From Manis javanica (lineage: Eukaryota; Chordata; Mammalia; Pholidota; Manidae): a stretch of 64,000 bases of DNA. The stretch is taken from the NCBI RefSeq assembly GCF_040802235.1, contig NC_133156.1, forward strand, positions 184,772,351 to 184,836,350, in the 5' to 3' direction. Every line of letters starts with the position of its first letter. The first letter of the stretch is position 1. The position numbers and the translations under genes were made by a program. This document shows positions 12,201-23,700 of this stretch, in pieces. Under the pieces are notes generated by a model. It searched no databases. It saw only the letters and a program-made list of their open reading frames with translations, and was not told where the DNA came from.

Positions 12201-15200
12201 TTATACTCCACATATGAGTGAAATCATTTGGTACTCGTCTTTCTCCACCTGGCTTATTTCACTGAGCATAATACCCTCTAGCTCCATCCATGTTGTTGTA
12301 AATGGTAAGATTTGTTTTTTTCTTATGGCTGAATAATATTCCATTGTGTATATGTACCACATCTTCTTTATCCATTCATCTACTGATGGACATTTAGGTT
12401 GCTTCCATATCTTGGCTATTGTAAATAGTGCTGCGATAAACATAGGGGTGCATCTGTCTTTTTCAAACTGGAGTGCTGCATTCTTAGGGTAAATTCCTAG
12501 AAGTGGAATTCCTGGGTCAAATGGTATTTCTATTTTGAGAATTTTGAGGAACCTCCATACTGCTTTCCACAATGGTTGAACTAATTTACATTCCCACCAG
12601 CCGTGTAGGAGGGTTCCCCTTTCTCCGCAACCTCGACAATTTTTTGTCTTTTGGATGGTGGCCATCCTTACTGGTGTGAGGTGATATCTCATTGTGGTTT
12701 TAATTTGCATTTCTCTGATAACTAGTGATGGAGCATCTTTTCATGTGTCTGTTGGCCATCTGAATTTCTTCTTTGGAGAACTGTCTGTTCAACTCCTCTG
12801 CCCATTTTTTAATTGGATTATTTGCTTTTTGTTTGTTGAGGAGCGTGAGCTCTTTATATATTTTGGATGTCAAGCCTTTATCGGATCTGTCATTTATGAA
12901 AATATTCTCCCATACTGTAGGGTACCTTTTTGATCTATTGATGGTGTCCTTTTCTGTAAAGAAGCTTTTCAGCTTCATATAGTCCCACTTGTTCATTTTT
13001 GCTTTTGTTTTCCTTGCCCGGGGAGATATATTCATGAAGAAGTCACTAATGTTCACATCCAAGAGATTTTTGCCCATGTTTTTTTCTAAGAGTTTTATGG
13101 TTTCATGACTTACATTCAGGTCTTTGATCCATTTTGAATTTACTTTTGTGTATGGGGTTAGACTGTGATCCAGTTTCATTCTCTAACATGTAGCTGTCCA
13201 GTTTTGCCAGCACCATCTGTTGAAGAGACTGTCATTTCCCCATTGTATGTCCATGGCTCCTTTATCGAATATTAATTGACCATATATGTTTGGGTTAATG
13301 TCTGGAGTCTCTAATCTGTTCCACTGGTCTGTGGCTCTGTTCTTGTGCCAGTACCAAATTTTCTTGATTACTATGGCTTTGTAGTAGAGCTTGAAGTTGG
13401 GGAGTGAGATCCCCACCACTTTATTCTTCTTTCTCAGGATTGCTTTGGCTATTCGGGGTCTTTGGTGTTTCCATATGAATTTTTGAACTATTTGTTCCAG
13501 TTTGTTGAAGAATGTTTTTGGTAATTTGATAGGGATTGCATCAAATCTGTATATTGCTTTGGGCAGGATGGCCATTTCGACGATATTAATTCTTCCTAGC
13601 CAAGAGCATGGGATTAGTTTCCATTTGTTAGTGTCCTCTTTAATTTCTCTTAAGAGCGTCTTATAGTTTTCAGGGTATAGGTGTTTCACTTGTTTGGTTA
13701 GGTTTATTCTTAGGTATTTTATTCTTTTTGATGCAATTGTGAATGGAATTGTTTTCCTGATTTCTCTTTCTATTGGCTCATTGTTAGTGTATAGGAAAAT
13801 GTTAATTTTGTGTCCTGCAACTTTGCTGTATTCCAATATCAGTTCTAGTAGTTTTGGAGTGGAGTCTTTAGGGTTTTTTTATGTACAATATCATGTCATC
13901 TGCAAATAGTGACAGTTTAACTTCTTCTTTACCAATATGGATTCCTTGTATTTCTTTGTTTTGTCTAATTGCCATGGCTAGGACCTCCAGTACTATGTTA
14001 AATAACAGTGGGGAGAGTGGGCATCCCTGTCTTATTCCCGGTCTCAGAGGAAAAGCTTTCAGCTTCTCACTGTTAAGTATGATGTTGGCTGTGGGTTTAT
14101 CATATATGACCTTTATTATGTTGAGGTACTTGCCCTCTATACCCATTTTGCTGAGAGTTTTTATCATGAATGGATGTTGAATTTTGTCGAATGCTTTTTC
14201 AGCATCTACGGAGATGATCATGTGGTTTTTGTCCTTCTTTTTGTTGATGTGGTGGATGATGTTGATGAATTTTCGAATGTTGTACCATCCTTGCATCCCT
14301 GGGATGAATCCCACTTGGTCATGGTGTATGATCCTTTTGATGTATTTTTGAATTCGGTTTGCTAATATTTTGTTGAGTATTTTTGCATCTAAGTTCATCA
14401 GGGATATTGGTCTGTAATTTTCTTTTTTGGTGGGGTCTTTGCCTGGTTTTGGTATTAGGGTGATGTTGGCTTCATAGAATGAGTTTGGGAGTATTCCCTC
14501 CTCTTTTATTTTTTGGAAAACTTGAAGGAGAATGTGTATTATATCTTCTCTGTATGTCTGATAAAATTCCAAGGTAAATCCATCTGGCACAGGGGTTTTG
14601 TTCTTGGGTAGTTTTTTGATTACTGCTTCAATTTCTTTGCTGGTAATTGGTTTGTTTAGATTTTATGTTTCTTCCTTGGTGAGTCTTGGAAGGTTGTATT
14701 TTTCTAGGAAGTTGTCCATTTCTTCTAGGTTTTCCAGCTTGTTAGCATATAGGTTTTCATAGTAGTCTCTAATAATTCTTTGTATTTCTGTTGGGTCCGT
14801 CGTGATGTTTCTTTTTTCATTTGTGTTGATGTGTGTTGATTCTCTTTTACTCTCAATAAGTCTGGCTGGAGGCTTATCTATTTTATTTATTTTCTCAAAG
14901 AACCAGCTCTTGGTATCATTGATTTTTTCTATTGTTTTATTCTTCTCAATTTTATTTATTTCTTCTCTGATCTTAATTATGTCCCTCCTTCTGCTGACTT
15001 TAGGCCTCATTTGTTATTCTTCTTCCAATTTTGATAACTGTGACATTAGACTATTTATTTGGGATTTTTCTTCCTTCTTTAAATATGCCTGGATTGCTAT
15101 ATACTTTCCTCTTAAGACTGCTTTCGCTGCATCCCACAGAAGTTGGGGCTTTGTGTTGTTGTTATTTATTGCCATATATTGCTGGATCTCCATTTTAATT

Positions 15201-15990
15201 TGGTCATTGATCCATTGACTATTTAGAAGCGTGTTGTTAAGCCTCCATGTGTTTGTGGGCCTTTTTGCTTTCTTGGTACAATTTATTTCTAGTTTTATAC
15301 CTTTGTGGTCTGAAAAGTTGGTTGGTAGGATTTCAATCTTTTTGACTTTACTGAGGCTCTTTTTGTGGCCTAGTATGTGGTCTATTCTGGAGAATGTTCC
15401 ATGTCCACTTGAGAAGAATGTGTATCCTGTTGCTTTTGGGTGTAGAGTTCTATAGATGTCAATTAGGTCCATCTGTTCTAGTGTATTGTTCAGTGCCTCT
15501 GTGTCCTTACTTATTTTCTGTCTGGTAGATCTGTCCTTTGGAGTGAATGGTGTGTTGAAGTCTCCTAAAATGAATGCATTGCAGTCTATTTCCACCTTTA
15601 GTTCTGTTAGTATTTGTTTCACATATGCTGGTGCTCCTGTGTTGGGTGCATATATATTTCTAATGGTTATATCCTCTTGTTGGACTGAGCCCTTTATCAT
15701 TATGTAGTGTCCTTCTTTATCTCTTGTTACTTTCTTTGTTTTGAAGTCTATTTTGTCTGATACTAGTACTGCAACACCTGCTTTTTTCTCCCTATTGTTT
15801 GCATGAAATATCTTTTTCCATCCCTTGACTTTTAGTCTGTGCATGTCTTTGAGTTTGAGGTGAGTCTCTTGTAAGCAGCATATAGATGGGTCTTATTTTT
15901 TATCCATTCAGTGACTCTATGTCTTTTGATTGGTGCATTCATTCCATTTACATTTAAGGTGATTATCGATAGGCATGTACTTATTGCCAT
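12201..15990 (-). pseudogene. L1 ORF2 remnant (endonuclease, reverse transcriptase, Cys-rich end)
   Basis: ORF2 begins with MAISTCLSIITLNVNG at 15990. Domains in order are an APE-type endonuclease (SDHKG motif, in the piece 15844-15014), a reverse transcriptase (FADD catalytic motif near 13890, in the piece 14590-13868), and a C-terminal zinc-knuckle-like CRGCGERGT...HGWWEC segment in the piece 12710-12201. The pieces 15844-15014, 15010-14663 and 14590-13868 share one frame and are broken by nonsense codons at 15014-15016 and 14663-14665. A frameshift near 13868, at a run of seven T, moves to the frame of 13836-13183 and 13179-12700, which has a further stop at 13183-13185. Other shifts lie near 15850 and 12705. 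Confidence 0.9.
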
Positions 15991-16258
15991 TTCAGGCTTT
16001 AGATTCGTGGTTACCAAAGGTTCCAGGTTACTTTCCTTACTATCTAAGAGTCTAACTTAACTCACTTAGTATGCTGTTACAAACACAATCTACAGGTTCT
16101 TTTCTATTTCTCCTCCTTTTTTTCCCTTCTTCATTCTTTATATATCGGGTATCAGATTCTATACTTTTTCTCTATCCCTTGATTGGCTTTGGGGATAGTC
16201 AATTTAATTTTGCATTTGCCTTGCAATCAGCTGCTCCACCCTCCCTACCATGATTTTT

Positions 16259-17150
16259 CTACCTCTGGTGACAGCTATCCAACCCTAGGAACACTTCCAT
16301 GTATAGCCGTCCCTCCAAAATAGGCTGTAGAGATGGTTTGTGGGTGGTAAACTCTCTCAGCTTTTGCTTATCTGGAAATTGTTTAATCCCCCCTTCAAAT
16401 TTAAATGATAATCTCGCCAGATAAAGTAGTCTTGGTTCCAGGCCCTTCTGCTTCATGGCATTAAATACATCATGCCACTCCCTTCTGGCCTGTAAGGTTT
16501 CTGCTGAGAAGTCTGTTGTTAGTCTGATGGGCTTTCCTTTATATGTGATCTTATTTCTGCCTCTGGCTGCTTTTAACAGTCTGTCCTTATCCTTGATCTT
16601 TCCCATTTTAATTACTGTGTCTTGCTGTTGTCTTCCTTGGGTCCCTTGTGTAGGGGGATCTGTAGATCTCCATGGCCTGAGAGACTATGTCCTTCCCCAG
16701 ATTGGGGAAGTTTTCAGCAACTACCTCCTCAAAGACACTTTCTATCCCTTTTTCTCTCTCTTCTTCTTCTGGTATCCCTATAATGCGAATATTATTTCAC
16801 TTGGATTGGTCACACAGTTCTCTCAATATTTTTTCATTTTTAGAGATCCTTTTTTCTCTCTGTGCCTCAGCTTCTTAGTATTCCTCTTCTCTAGTTTCTA
16901 TTTCATTTATTGTCTCCTCCACCGTATCCAACCTGCGTTTAATACCCTCCATCGTGTTCTTTAATGATTGGATCTCTGACCTGAATTCATTCCTGAGTTC
17001 TTGGATGTCTTTCTGTACCTCCATTAGGATATTGATTATTTTTATTTTGAACTCCCTTTCAGGAAGAGTCACGAGGTCCATATCATTTAAATCTTTCTTG
17101 GGAGTTGTATTAGTAATTTTACTCTGGACAAGGTTCCTTTGGTGGTTCAT
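16259..17150 (-). pseudogene. L1 ORF1 remnant (RNA-binding chaperone)
   Basis: ORF1p normally coats L1 RNA as a trimer. The N-terminal piece (17150-16875) contains a coiled-coil-like stretch (EVQKDIQELRNEF and following). The C-terminal piece (16606-16259) carries the conserved RNA-binding part (DKDRLLKAARGRNKITYKG, then SAETLQARREWHDVF). The middle is out of frame, so at least two frameshifts separate the pieces. Confidence 0.85.
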
Positions 17151-17758
17151 GTTTGTATATGGCGCCCTCTAGTGTCAAGAAGCTCTATTCTGGAGCTGCT
17201 GAACCCGTGAAGCAATGTCAAGGGGCACAGGGGAGCGGTACTTGGGGTAGGAAAGAGCTGTTCCCCGCCTCCTGGCTCCTGTGCCTGTCTCCAGTGGGCC
17301 GGGCACACAGGTATAAGTTTTTGTCCCAGGGCAGCCAGATATGGATCCCTGTTTTCACCAAGCAGCCGGAATCCCAGTCTCCCCAGGAATTTTGCCTGTA
17401 TTGACTTTCTAACCCAGTAGTCATGCGAGTCTCATGAAAGCACCATGAAATGTAGGTTTGTGCTCCCAGAGCAGATCTCAGGAGTTAGGTATTCAGCAGT
17501 CCCAAGCCTTCCACTTCCTCCCTGCTCTGTTTCTCTTCCTCCCGCTGGTGAGCTGGGGTGGGGGAAGGGCTTGGGTACCACGGAGCCACAGCTCTGGTAT
17601 GTTACCCTGCTCTGTGAGGTCTGCTCTTTTCTCCAGGTGTGTGCAGTCTGACGCATCCTCTTTCCTGTTGCTCTCTCAGGATTAGTTGCACCAATTAAAT
17701 TTTCTAATTGTATCCAGTTTTAGGAGGAAGCCTCTGTCTCTCCTCTCACGCCACCATC
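17151..17758 (-). promoter_or_regulatory. L1 5'UTR (possible bidirectional L1 promoter)
   Basis: About 600 bp of GC-richer sequence precedes ORF1 and starts with the conserved 5' terminal motif. In other mammals this segment drives L1 sense transcription and often has antisense activity. Antisense output here would point toward GKN2. Activity is inferred only. Confidence 0.55.
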
Positions 17759-17772
17759 TTTCTTTTATGAAC

Positions 17773-18690
17773 TTTTAAGTAGGATGCTATAGCTGAAATT
17801 TTTTTATAGGTGAACTTTATAAGGATGAAGAAATTCCTTTTTATTCCTAGTTTGCTAGTAGTTGTTACCATGAGTATATGTTGAATTTTGCCAAAAGTTT
17901 TTCTGTCAAGATTATCATATGGCTTTTTATTTTTGTACTTAATATGTTGAATGATATTGATCAATTTTCAAATGTTAAATGAATCTTGAATTCCCAGGAA
18001 AATCTTTACCTGGTCATGATGAATTATTTTTATATACTGCTGTATTCAACTACTGATAAATTTTAACCCATTTTAACTCTAACTTTTTAAATTATGACAC
18101 CTAAATCCTCTATTTCTGCAATCTGTTTCTCTCATGTATGCATGTATGTACACAGTTTACTTCTGCAACTCTTTTTAATTTTTACATTTACCTCTGGATA
18201 TACTATATCTGGCTCAATCTGTCTAAAATAAAGGTTGTTGGATTCTTTCACCCAAAGCATTTATTGTTATATTTATCCCTTCTAATAGGTGTGTATTGGT
18301 GTTAATTTGCATTAATCCAAAGCATCTGTGTTTACGAGGGATATTGGTCTGCAGTTTCTTTTCTCATAATATCTATGTTGATTTTTGTTATCAGGGTATG
18401 AGCTGGGAAGTGTTCTCTCCTTTTTTCTGGTAGAATTTGTGTATAGTTGATATTATTTCTTCCTTAAATATTTGGTAGACTTTGTCTGTTGGACCTGGAA
18501 TTTTCTTTGTGGGAAAGTTTTTAATCACACATTCAATTTCTTTCATTAATATAGCCATTCAAGGTATTTACTTTTTCTTGAGTGAAATTTGGCAGTTTGT
18601 GTTTTTCAAGATTTTGTCTCTTTCACTTAGATTGTCTAAATTTCAGACATAAAGTTGTCTGTGATATTTCCTTATTGTCCTTTTAATGGC
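17773..18690 (-). repeat. Old L1 ORF2 relic, antisense (right flank of the nested L1)
   Basis: Plus-strand wording such as 'tttgctagtagttgttaccatgag', 'tggtcatgatgaa' and 'gggatattggtctgcag' is antisense L1 reverse-transcriptase sequence, strongly diverged. It contains a 56-bp secondary insertion at 18261-18316. Confidence 0.68.
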
Positions 18691-19150
18691 CTGAGGCATA
18701 GTCCTAATTTGTCACTAACTGTACATATGACTTTGGCCAAATTTATGAACGTGTTTGAGTCTGTTTTCTCTTGAGGGGTTTGGGCAGGACTTGAAACAAC
18801 TCTTTCAATCAGAACCACCCAGAGGAGGTTCAGAGCCCACATGACGCTTCTCACACCTGTTGCATCAGTGTCCAGGATGTGGGTACAGCCACCATGAGGC
18901 CATTTCCATGAGGCCCTCCACAGTGATTTCACCCCCTCGGGGCACAGAATAAAATGAATTTCATTTATGACAACTTTTACAAATACAATGTCACATTCTC
19001 TCTATTTAAATGTGTTCACCCTTGAACTGTAGGTAGGCCTGACCATTTCCAAGTCTACCTTTTGGTCAATAAACATTCTAGAAGTAGAAGTTGCCTTGAA
19101 AATGTCCCCATCTCAGTATGGCAAGAAGTTACACTTCCCCAACAACTAAT
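18691..19150. other. Intergenic, nothing recognised
   Basis: Unique-looking sequence with no ORF context, RNA gene or clear repeat that I can name. Confidence 0.35.
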
Positions 19151-19154
19151 GAGA

Positions 19155-19375
19155 GAGGCTGTATAGTACCTGTAAAGAGTGTGGACTCTGGAGTCAGACT
19201 GGGCTGAAATCCCTTCCTGCCCTTAGAAGCTGTGTAACACTGAGGAGTTACTTTACTTCCTGGCACCTTAGTTTTCCTATCTGGAAAATGGGACATGATA
19301 GAGGGCAACTTACAGAGTTGTTATGAGGATCAAATGAATCAATATATGCTTAGAAAGTGCTAGAACTTATTAAAT
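19155..19375 (+). repeat. MIR SINE
   Basis: Nearly the whole MIR body is readable: 'gtgtggactctggagtcagactg', 'agctgtgtaacactgaggagttactt', 'gttttcctatctggaaaatggg', 'gttgttatgaggatcaaatga'. Sense orientation. Confidence 0.85.
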
Positions 19376-19757
19376 ACTCCAAAATGTTAACTGTTATTAT
19401 TATTAGCTCTACAGACTCAGAACTCCCAGAGGCAGGGGGCAGGGAAAGGGGCAAAGGAGAAGGTAGGGTATGACACCTCCATTTGCCCTCATGTCTATAG
19501 GTGGGGGAGCTGGCTTGTTTTTTGGGGTCTTTGGAGCCAGATATGGGAGAAAAGTGCAGATGTATTACCAAACTATAATCCTAACTGCTGTGGTCTCAGA
19601 GAGATTTAATAAGGCAGTACATTTTACATTCACCCCTTGCTGATTAGCCACGGTAGGGGAATTCCAGTGTATTAGGTAACTCCCAAATTGCCCAGATGTC
19701 TGCTTTTTTTAAGTCCCGTTTTTTTAAAGCTGCTAATTAGGAAGTCATTCCAGCTGT

Positions 19758-19830
19758 AGTGTATATATATATATATATAGTTATTTATATACATATAAAT
19801 GTATATATGCATACATACATATGTAGTCAT
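19758..19830 (+). repeat. AT-rich low-complexity / (TA)n tract
   Basis: A gtatatatatatatatatag run is followed by ATAC/ATGT-like tetranucleotides; a decayed microsatellite. Confidence 0.8.
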
Positions 19831-20657
19831 TTATATTATTTCTTTGCTTCTGTAGTGAATCTCAATGTTTAACAATTTTGCAATTTATAGATACTGCTTG
19901 TCTTTTTATTTCCCCATCTTCTGAGTTCATGATCCCCTCCTAACACTAGCTAGCCATTTCTGATCATGGCATTATAAAAATTACATGAATTAAACTTTAT
20001 CCTATTTTTTTTTAATATGAAAATTTCTCCATGCACCTCAAATTAGTCAAAGATATGTCACACATAGTTTTCAGACTCTGGGGCATGGCTTAATGTAAAT
20101 CCTTGACTAATGCTTGTAATTGGACAGAATCTTCCCTGAGTCTTGTTCATTGTGAATCTCTGGAAATTGGCACCAATTCTAAAGGGGAAGAGATATAAAA
20201 TAATAAGGTTGCTCATTTTCAAAGCAGTTCCCCCAGCAACTGTCCTCACCTCTAGTCTCACATCTTTTCCTTGAGTGGAAGCAGTCAACATCCAGGGCAG
20301 TGATGAAAACACATTGAGTGGGGGCCCGACTCAAATCTTAAGGGAGAATTTTACCATCAGGGAGAAGTATTAGGAATATGTCCTACCATGTCAATGAGAT
20401 ATTTGTGTAGAACAAGAATCCGGCAATATTTTTAAAGGGTGGCACTTGAAACCTCAACTGCAACATAGAGCAGATAAGCAGGGAATATTTACATAGTGAC
20501 CAAGTAGTGAATTTTCATTATTAACTAATGAACTTCATTGATGCAGGTTATGTGCTTGTGTCTCAATCCCGATAAAAGAGTTTGCTAGGGTGTGTCAGAG
20601 ATATGGACATGGCCTTTTTCAAAGTGATTGTTCTGGAAAGAGATTTCCACACCTTCA
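19831..20657. promoter_or_regulatory. GKN2 upstream flank
   Basis: Unique sequence without recognised repeats, directly upstream of the GKN2 TATA box. A promoter or gastric enhancer would be expected here. The only site I can point to is the half-palindrome GTTAACTGA (20659-20667), which resembles half of an HNF1 site. The rest is unassigned. Confidence 0.35.
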
Positions 20658-20668
20658 AGTTAACTGAC

Positions 20669-20675
20669 TATAAAG
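20669..20675 (+). promoter_or_regulatory. GKN2: TATA box of GKN2
   Basis: TATAAAG lies 59 bp before the GKN2 ATG, predicting a start near 20700 and a short 5'UTR. It is the most consensus-like of the three gastrokine TATA boxes in this window. Confidence 0.8.
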
Positions 20676-20733
20676 GGTAGAAGTTGCACCAGGCAGCCTC
20701 ACTTGCTCCAGCACCTTCTTCCCTTCAGGCAAA

Positions 20734-20745
20734 ATGAAAATCCTT
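20734..20745 (+). CDS. GKN2: GKN2 coding exon 1
   Basis: ATG-AAA-ATC-CTT is followed by the donor GTGAGT. It gives the MKIL start of the signal peptide, as in human GKN2. Confidence 0.93.
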
Positions 20746-23700
20746 GTGAGTATGTGTTTATGCTTCTTTATTCTCTTGCAATGTCTGCTTGCAGAGAATG
20801 TTCATATCCAATATGCCTTCGGTTCCAGAGGTCTTTGGCAAACTGTTCATGTGCTAGGTTTCTGTGATTCAATTAAATATGGTCTTTGGAAGGAAAAGTG
20901 TTGAATATTAAGTCAGATATTTATTTGTTTACTGTCTATTTTTTGAGATGTTTATTAAAATATACAAGGAAATGATTCTGGAAATATCTAGAGAGTTTGA
21001 ATTTAGAGGATTTTTAATAATGATTCGTTATTATGAGCTTTGAAGGGAATGTAGGCATTTTAGGACAGCAGCATTTACCATCTAAAAGAGAAGTGGTAAT
21101 TTAAAACTAATAATATCAACAATAATAATAATAAAATAGCAAATGCCATTTCCCATATCAGGCCCTGTGCTATACATTTCACATGAAAGAGATCATCTTT
21201 TCACCTCAACAGCCCTAAGAGCTGAGTAGGAACCCCATTCGGCACAGGAGACTCAGGCCCAGAGTAATGTGATTTTCCCAAGCCAGTAGATGTGGGATAT
21301 AGGCCTAAAATTTAGCCATCTTAGGCCCCACTTACAGGACCGATCATGGCAAAGCATTCCTACCCTGCCCTCCCTTCCTCCTCCTCCAGCTGACCGTCTG
21401 CATAGTTCCACATGGCAGTGCTCCAGGAGCAGTGGGCTATGTTCTGATCCTGAATGGAACTCCTTCCCCCCCCATCTCTATCCCTTATTCTCCTGTAGCT
21501 GCAGAGGGAGAAGGCACTACAATAAGTACCTCCCCATCAGGCATCAGCTTGAAGACTTCCCTCTCCCAGGGGTCTCTTGATTTCCCAAGTGGAGACCCAA
21601 CCTTGAAACACAAACCAGTAACTGTGCTGAATGAGTCACAGAATTAGGTGGGTGGTTACTTGGGGGCAGGGGACACTTCCTGTGCTCTAATTGTATCACT
21701 AAGGTGGTTAGCACCGCCCCCCCCAACATGTTCAAAGGCTGTATTAAACCCATTAAATAGAATACACAGGTGTGTCAGAGGGACTAGATCTGGCCTAGAG
21801 TCAGAGAAGATGCGTCCCTATGTCCCTGTGCAAATAGGCATGTTGTGCATCTGCATGCAGGCCTCTGTTAGACACTCCACACCTGCTCACCAGGAGAGAA
21901 ACGTTGTGGGCAAGGTGCAAGGGAGGAAGAAGAGTCCCACTGCCACTTCTGGAAAACATCCGCCTCCCTGCAGAGGCCTGCACCCGCTGTTTTCAGTGCT
22001 ACTGTAGTATGCTGGGATGTTCAAAAGAGGAAGCACGAAACCTGGACCGGCATGTTGGACAGGACTGTGTAACTGCAGCCAGCTGTCAGCGCTGCCTCAG
22101 TGTCAGCCTCATGCCTTCACTAAGGAGAATATGGGGGTTCCTTGATGCCAGTCTCAAAAGCTAATCATCCTACTTTCATAATTTCCATTGGGAACCCATT
22201 GTTTCTCTACCACCCGTGAGTCCATTTTAAATCTGTTTTACACTCTCAGTCTCATGGAATTAATTTTCTTTTTTTAAACCAGAGGACACAACTTGGCCCC
22301 TGTAATCCAAACCCGGTGTGAATCACGCTAGGGGTTTCCCATAGTCAAATGAATCCTTCCTCACTGCTCAGCAGCCCCAAGTTTTCCCTGGCACCAGAAC
22401 ACATGCTCTTTAGAAGGTAATGAGGTTGGGAAGGTTTGGGAACTGGGTAACAGATGTAGAACCCTGTGCCTGACAAATAGCGTAAACTCAGTAAATGCCT
22501 GGTGAATGAATGGCTGTGTTTCACATCCTGGAAACTAAGTGTCGACCATCCATGACTACTCGTCAGTGTCTCTCGGTGTTTATCTGAGATATTTGTGCTT
22601 GTCCTGTCTAGTGTCCCCTTGTGTCCCCATCCTCAGTGACCACCCTATAGAGAGTGGATGTGACTGGTCTGTTTTTCAGGTGGCATTTCTGGTGGTGGTG
22701 GCCATTTCTGGGATACAATCTCATGGATATGAGGTGAGCTGGTTCACTACAGACTTCATATCTTGGAGAGGATATGAAGATATATTGGGAGAGGAAGAGG
22801 AAGACACAAGACAATTTGAAGTGGCGTAGAGAATCCACATGCCCTATTTGGGATGGAATCCTAGAAATAACCCAACAACAAAAAAAATGAGGTTGCTTAT
22901 TTCTTTTCAACTGCAATAACTTAAAAAATGTAACCCATCACACTTTAGATGCAGTCAATCTAATTTTTCCTGTGATGTCATTACTTCTCGCACATGTCAG
23001 ATAGTAAACTATGGGCAAGAGTTTTACTCTCTTATTTTAGCATAGGCTTTTTGTTTGGCATGCCAGTGGAGAGGTTTCAGGCTTCAAACCCTTGTTCATA
23101 GTAAGTTGAGGGCTTTATTTTGCTGGGAGGGTTGCCTTTCAAATGCCTATGATTTATGGAAAAACAATTATGTCTTTGTCATCAATCTAGGTTTTTAACA
23201 TCATCAGCCCAGTCAAGAAAGGTGCCAGTCTTCAGGAGACAATGACAATTGATAATGAAAAAAATACCGCCATCATTAACATTCATTCAGGATCATGCTC
23301 CTCCACCACAATTTTTGACTATAAACATGTAAGTAGCAGGATAGCTTAAAGATTTTTCAAGACTGGGTTTCTAATGGGTGGAGGGTCAGCCATTTGTTAT
23401 GCATTTGAATTCCAAGATCTTTCCTTGCAATTCTTTCAGAATGTCTTTCCTTCTGCTTTTCTCTTTCAATAATCAATGAAAACACAAGCATAGAAAATCA
23501 TTTCTAGGGAAAAAGTGTGATGGGAAATACACAAACACATGCTTGACCTTTCCAGTTGGAAATTGGAAGTAGGCAAATACTGTTTCACCACAGGCTCAGA
23601 GAGGACCTGAAAAAGGGACCAAAGTCCAAACAACACCTGGCACATAGACTCTCCCAACTATGTGTCAAATGAATAAATAAATGAATTAGGGCTTCAATAC

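Larger units (their letters stand above)
11877..17758 (-). mobile_element. Near full-length LINE-1, antisense, inactive
   Basis: A 5.9-kb L1 lies in reverse orientation. From its 5' end: 5'UTR beginning at 17758 with AAAGATGGTGGCGTGAGAGG (the conserved mammalian L1 start type), ORF1 (17150-16259), a short inter-ORF gap, ORF2 (15990-12201), and a 3'UTR ending in an A-rich tail at 11877-11906. Imperfect flanking duplications TTTCTTTTCTGAAT (11863-11876) and TTTCTTTTATGAAC (17759-17772) fit an insertion into an older L1. Both ORFs carry stops or frameshifts, so it is a dead but comparatively young copy. It lies between the divergent GKN1 and GKN2 promoters. Confidence 0.92.

Noticed and set aside
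16455..16964. 169-codon plus-strand ORF with hydrophobic stretches resembling membrane segments
   Set aside because: It is the antisense shadow of L1 ORF1. Other plus-strand ORFs between 12690 and 17690 are likewise shadows of the reverse-strand L1.
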